Below, piece by piece: positions 4,646 to 5,517 of a stretch of DNA of 5,517 bases (its first letter is position 1; each line of letters opens with the position of its first letter). The stretch spans positions 1,199 to 6,715 of the forward strand of contig JAJDFU010000452.1 in NCBI GenBank assembly GCA_020528935.1, in the 5' to 3' direction. The notes below the pieces were generated by a model. It saw only the letters and a program-made list of their open reading frames with translations, was not told the origin of the DNA and did no database searches. Origin of the DNA: Saprospiraceae bacterium (GTDB lineage: Bacteria > Bacteroidota > Bacteroidia > Chitinophagales > Saprospiraceae). Both the position numbers and the translations under genes were made by a program.

Positions 4646-5517
4646 ATGTATACGACAGGCCTTTTTGACGATAGAAAATTTTTTTTCCGGTTTTTCCGGA
4701 TAGTGGGCGTATTGGTTTTTGCGCTGCTGCTCAGCCGGTGCAGCAGTACGAGCGAGCTGGCAGCCGTAGCGGAAGATCAGCGCCCCGTGAATGTGGTTCT
4801 GATGCTGGGCGACGGCATGGGGCTCAGCCAGATCAGTGCGGCCCTGTTTCAAAACGACAACGCGCTGCACATGGAGCGCATGCCGGTCATGGGCTATCAG
4901 AAAACGCACAGCGCCGACAACCTGGTCACCGACTCCGGAGCAGCCGCTACTGCCATGGCCTGCGGACAAAAGACCTTCAATTTCTCCATCGGCCTGGGGC
5001 CGGATTCCATGCCCTGCAAGACCCTGGTCGAAGTACTCAGCGATCACCATTTTGCCACCGGCTTTGTAGTCACCTCTCCGGTAAACCACGCCACCCCGGC
5101 GGCTTTTTACTCCCACGTCAACAACCGCATACACTTTGAGCGCATTGCCGCCGATCTGGTGGAGTCCGACATCGACTTCTTCGTAGGGGGCGGTCGCAAG
5201 TACTTCCAGCGCCGCGATTCGGACCAGCGCGACCTGCTGCGCGAACTGGAGGACCGCAATTTTCTGGTGGCCGATTACCTCACGGCCGAGCTGGATCAGC
5301 TGCGCCCCAATGTCCAGAAACAATTTGCCTATTTCACCGCCGATACCCGCCCCCTTCCCGCCTCGGCCGGGCGGGATTACCTGCGCACCGCCAGCTGGAT
5401 GGGCACCCGTTTTCTGAGCCGCTATGGACCGGAGGGCTTCTTCCTGCTGGTGGAAGGCTCCCAGATCGACTGGGTCGGCACACCCACCCACATGCAACAC
5501 CACATCGGGACACACCG
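4646..5517 (+). CDS. Alkaline phosphatase, N-terminal part, 3' end outside window
   Basis: The first 290 codons of a PhoA-superfamily alkaline phosphatase, a metal-dependent phosphomonoesterase acting outside the cytoplasm; the frame is open to the window end. The N-terminus (KFFFRFFR, then hydrophobic IVGVLVFALLLS) is a signal sequence ending SRCSS. The Cys may be a lipidation site, but Arg at -1 is unusual for a lipobox. Visible motifs are MLGDGMG (metal ligand D56), TDSGAAATAMACG (nucleophile S97), VNHATPAAFYSH (H148/T150 at the third-metal site), FFVGGGRKYF and LLVEGSQIDW (E270, D275). The His expected four residues after D275 reads Thr; this is within 50 bases of the window end. The later His/Asp ligands lie outside. 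The start is supported by the signal sequence and an AGGAG 12 bases upstream. T8 (4679-4686) and a 9-bp tandem repeat fall in the signal region. A 310-codon antisense frame over the same DNA is a shadow. Confidence 0.93.
   Translation, partial: MYTTGLFDDRKFFFRFFRIVGVLVFALLLSRCSSTSELAAVAEDQRPVNVVLMLGDGMGLSQISAALFQNDNALHMERMPVMGYQKTHSADNLVTDSGAAATAMACGQKTFNFSIGLGPDSMPCKTLVEVLSDHHFATGFVVTSPVNHATPAAFYSHVNNRIHFERIAADLVESDIDFFVGGGRKYFQRRDSDQRDLLRELEDRNFLVADYLTAELDQLRPNVQKQFAYFTADTRPLPASAGRDYLRTASWMGTRFLSRYGPEGFFLLVEGSQIDWVGTPTHMQHHIGTH
4682..4699 (+). repeat. Two-copy 9-bp tandem repeat TTTTTCCGG in the phosphatase signal region
   Basis: TTTTTCCGG occurs twice head to tail (4682-4690 and 4691-4699), encoding the FFRFFR of the signal-peptide n-region. 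It directly follows and overlaps an eight-T run. Being a multiple of three, gain or loss of a copy would keep the reading frame and only change the charge and length of the n-region. Confidence 0.75.

Noticed and set aside
4583..5515. A 310-codon open frame on the - strand over the alkaline phosphatase
   Set aside because: The + strand carries the unmistakable phosphatase motifs GDGMG, TDSGAAATA and EGSQID across the same DNA, so the antisense frame is a shadow.
1..5517. tRNA, rRNA, CRISPR array, insertion sequence or riboswitch
   Set aside because: I saw no spaced direct-repeat array, transposase motif, terminal inverted repeats or conserved RNA fold. The non-coding stretches are about 200 bases or less and hold only short dyads.

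Overview
The window is a GC-rich piece of a bacterial chromosome, most likely from a member of the Bacteroidota. The evidence is indirect. The exported protein at 3345-4472 belongs to a family I associate mainly with Bacteroidota. One intergenic region carries an exact Bacteroidota-type -7 box (TATGTTTG, consensus TAnnTTTG). Most genes also lack a convincing Shine-Dalgarno sequence. The high GC content fits a GC-rich lineage better than a typical flavobacterium, but I cannot name a genus.

There are six genes. On the left, the C-terminal end of a short-chain dehydrogenase/reductase (+, 2-298) runs into a two-gene operon read on the minus strand. That operon holds an unrecognised soluble protein (984-1841) followed by an AlkD-type DNA alkylation-repair glycosylase (295-987), with the two genes overlapping as ATGA. 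Across a 202-base AT-richer spacer lies rarA (+, 2044-3348), a complete AAA+ replication-recombination factor. It runs head-on into an exported protein with a weakly CotH-kinase-like pattern (-, 3345-4472). Across a second, 173-base divergent spacer is the N-terminal 290 codons of an alkaline phosphatase (+, 4646 to the window end).

The left and middle genes form a loose genome-maintenance group: AlkD removes alkylated purines and RarA acts at stalled or gapped replication forks. The right-hand pair are both predicted to act outside the cytoplasm. Coding is very tight. Both convergent pairs end on a single shared CTAG tetramer, leaving no room for a conventional terminator. I see no mobile element, CRISPR array, tRNA or rRNA.

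No clearly new multi-gene system is visible. The best leads are the unknown gene translationally coupled to alkD, the exported CotH-like protein, and the shared-stop convergent architecture. Active-site deviations at the two extreme ends of the window (a missing SDR tyrosine and a missing phosphatase histidine) lie within about 50 bases of the ends and may be low-quality contig-end sequence rather than biology.
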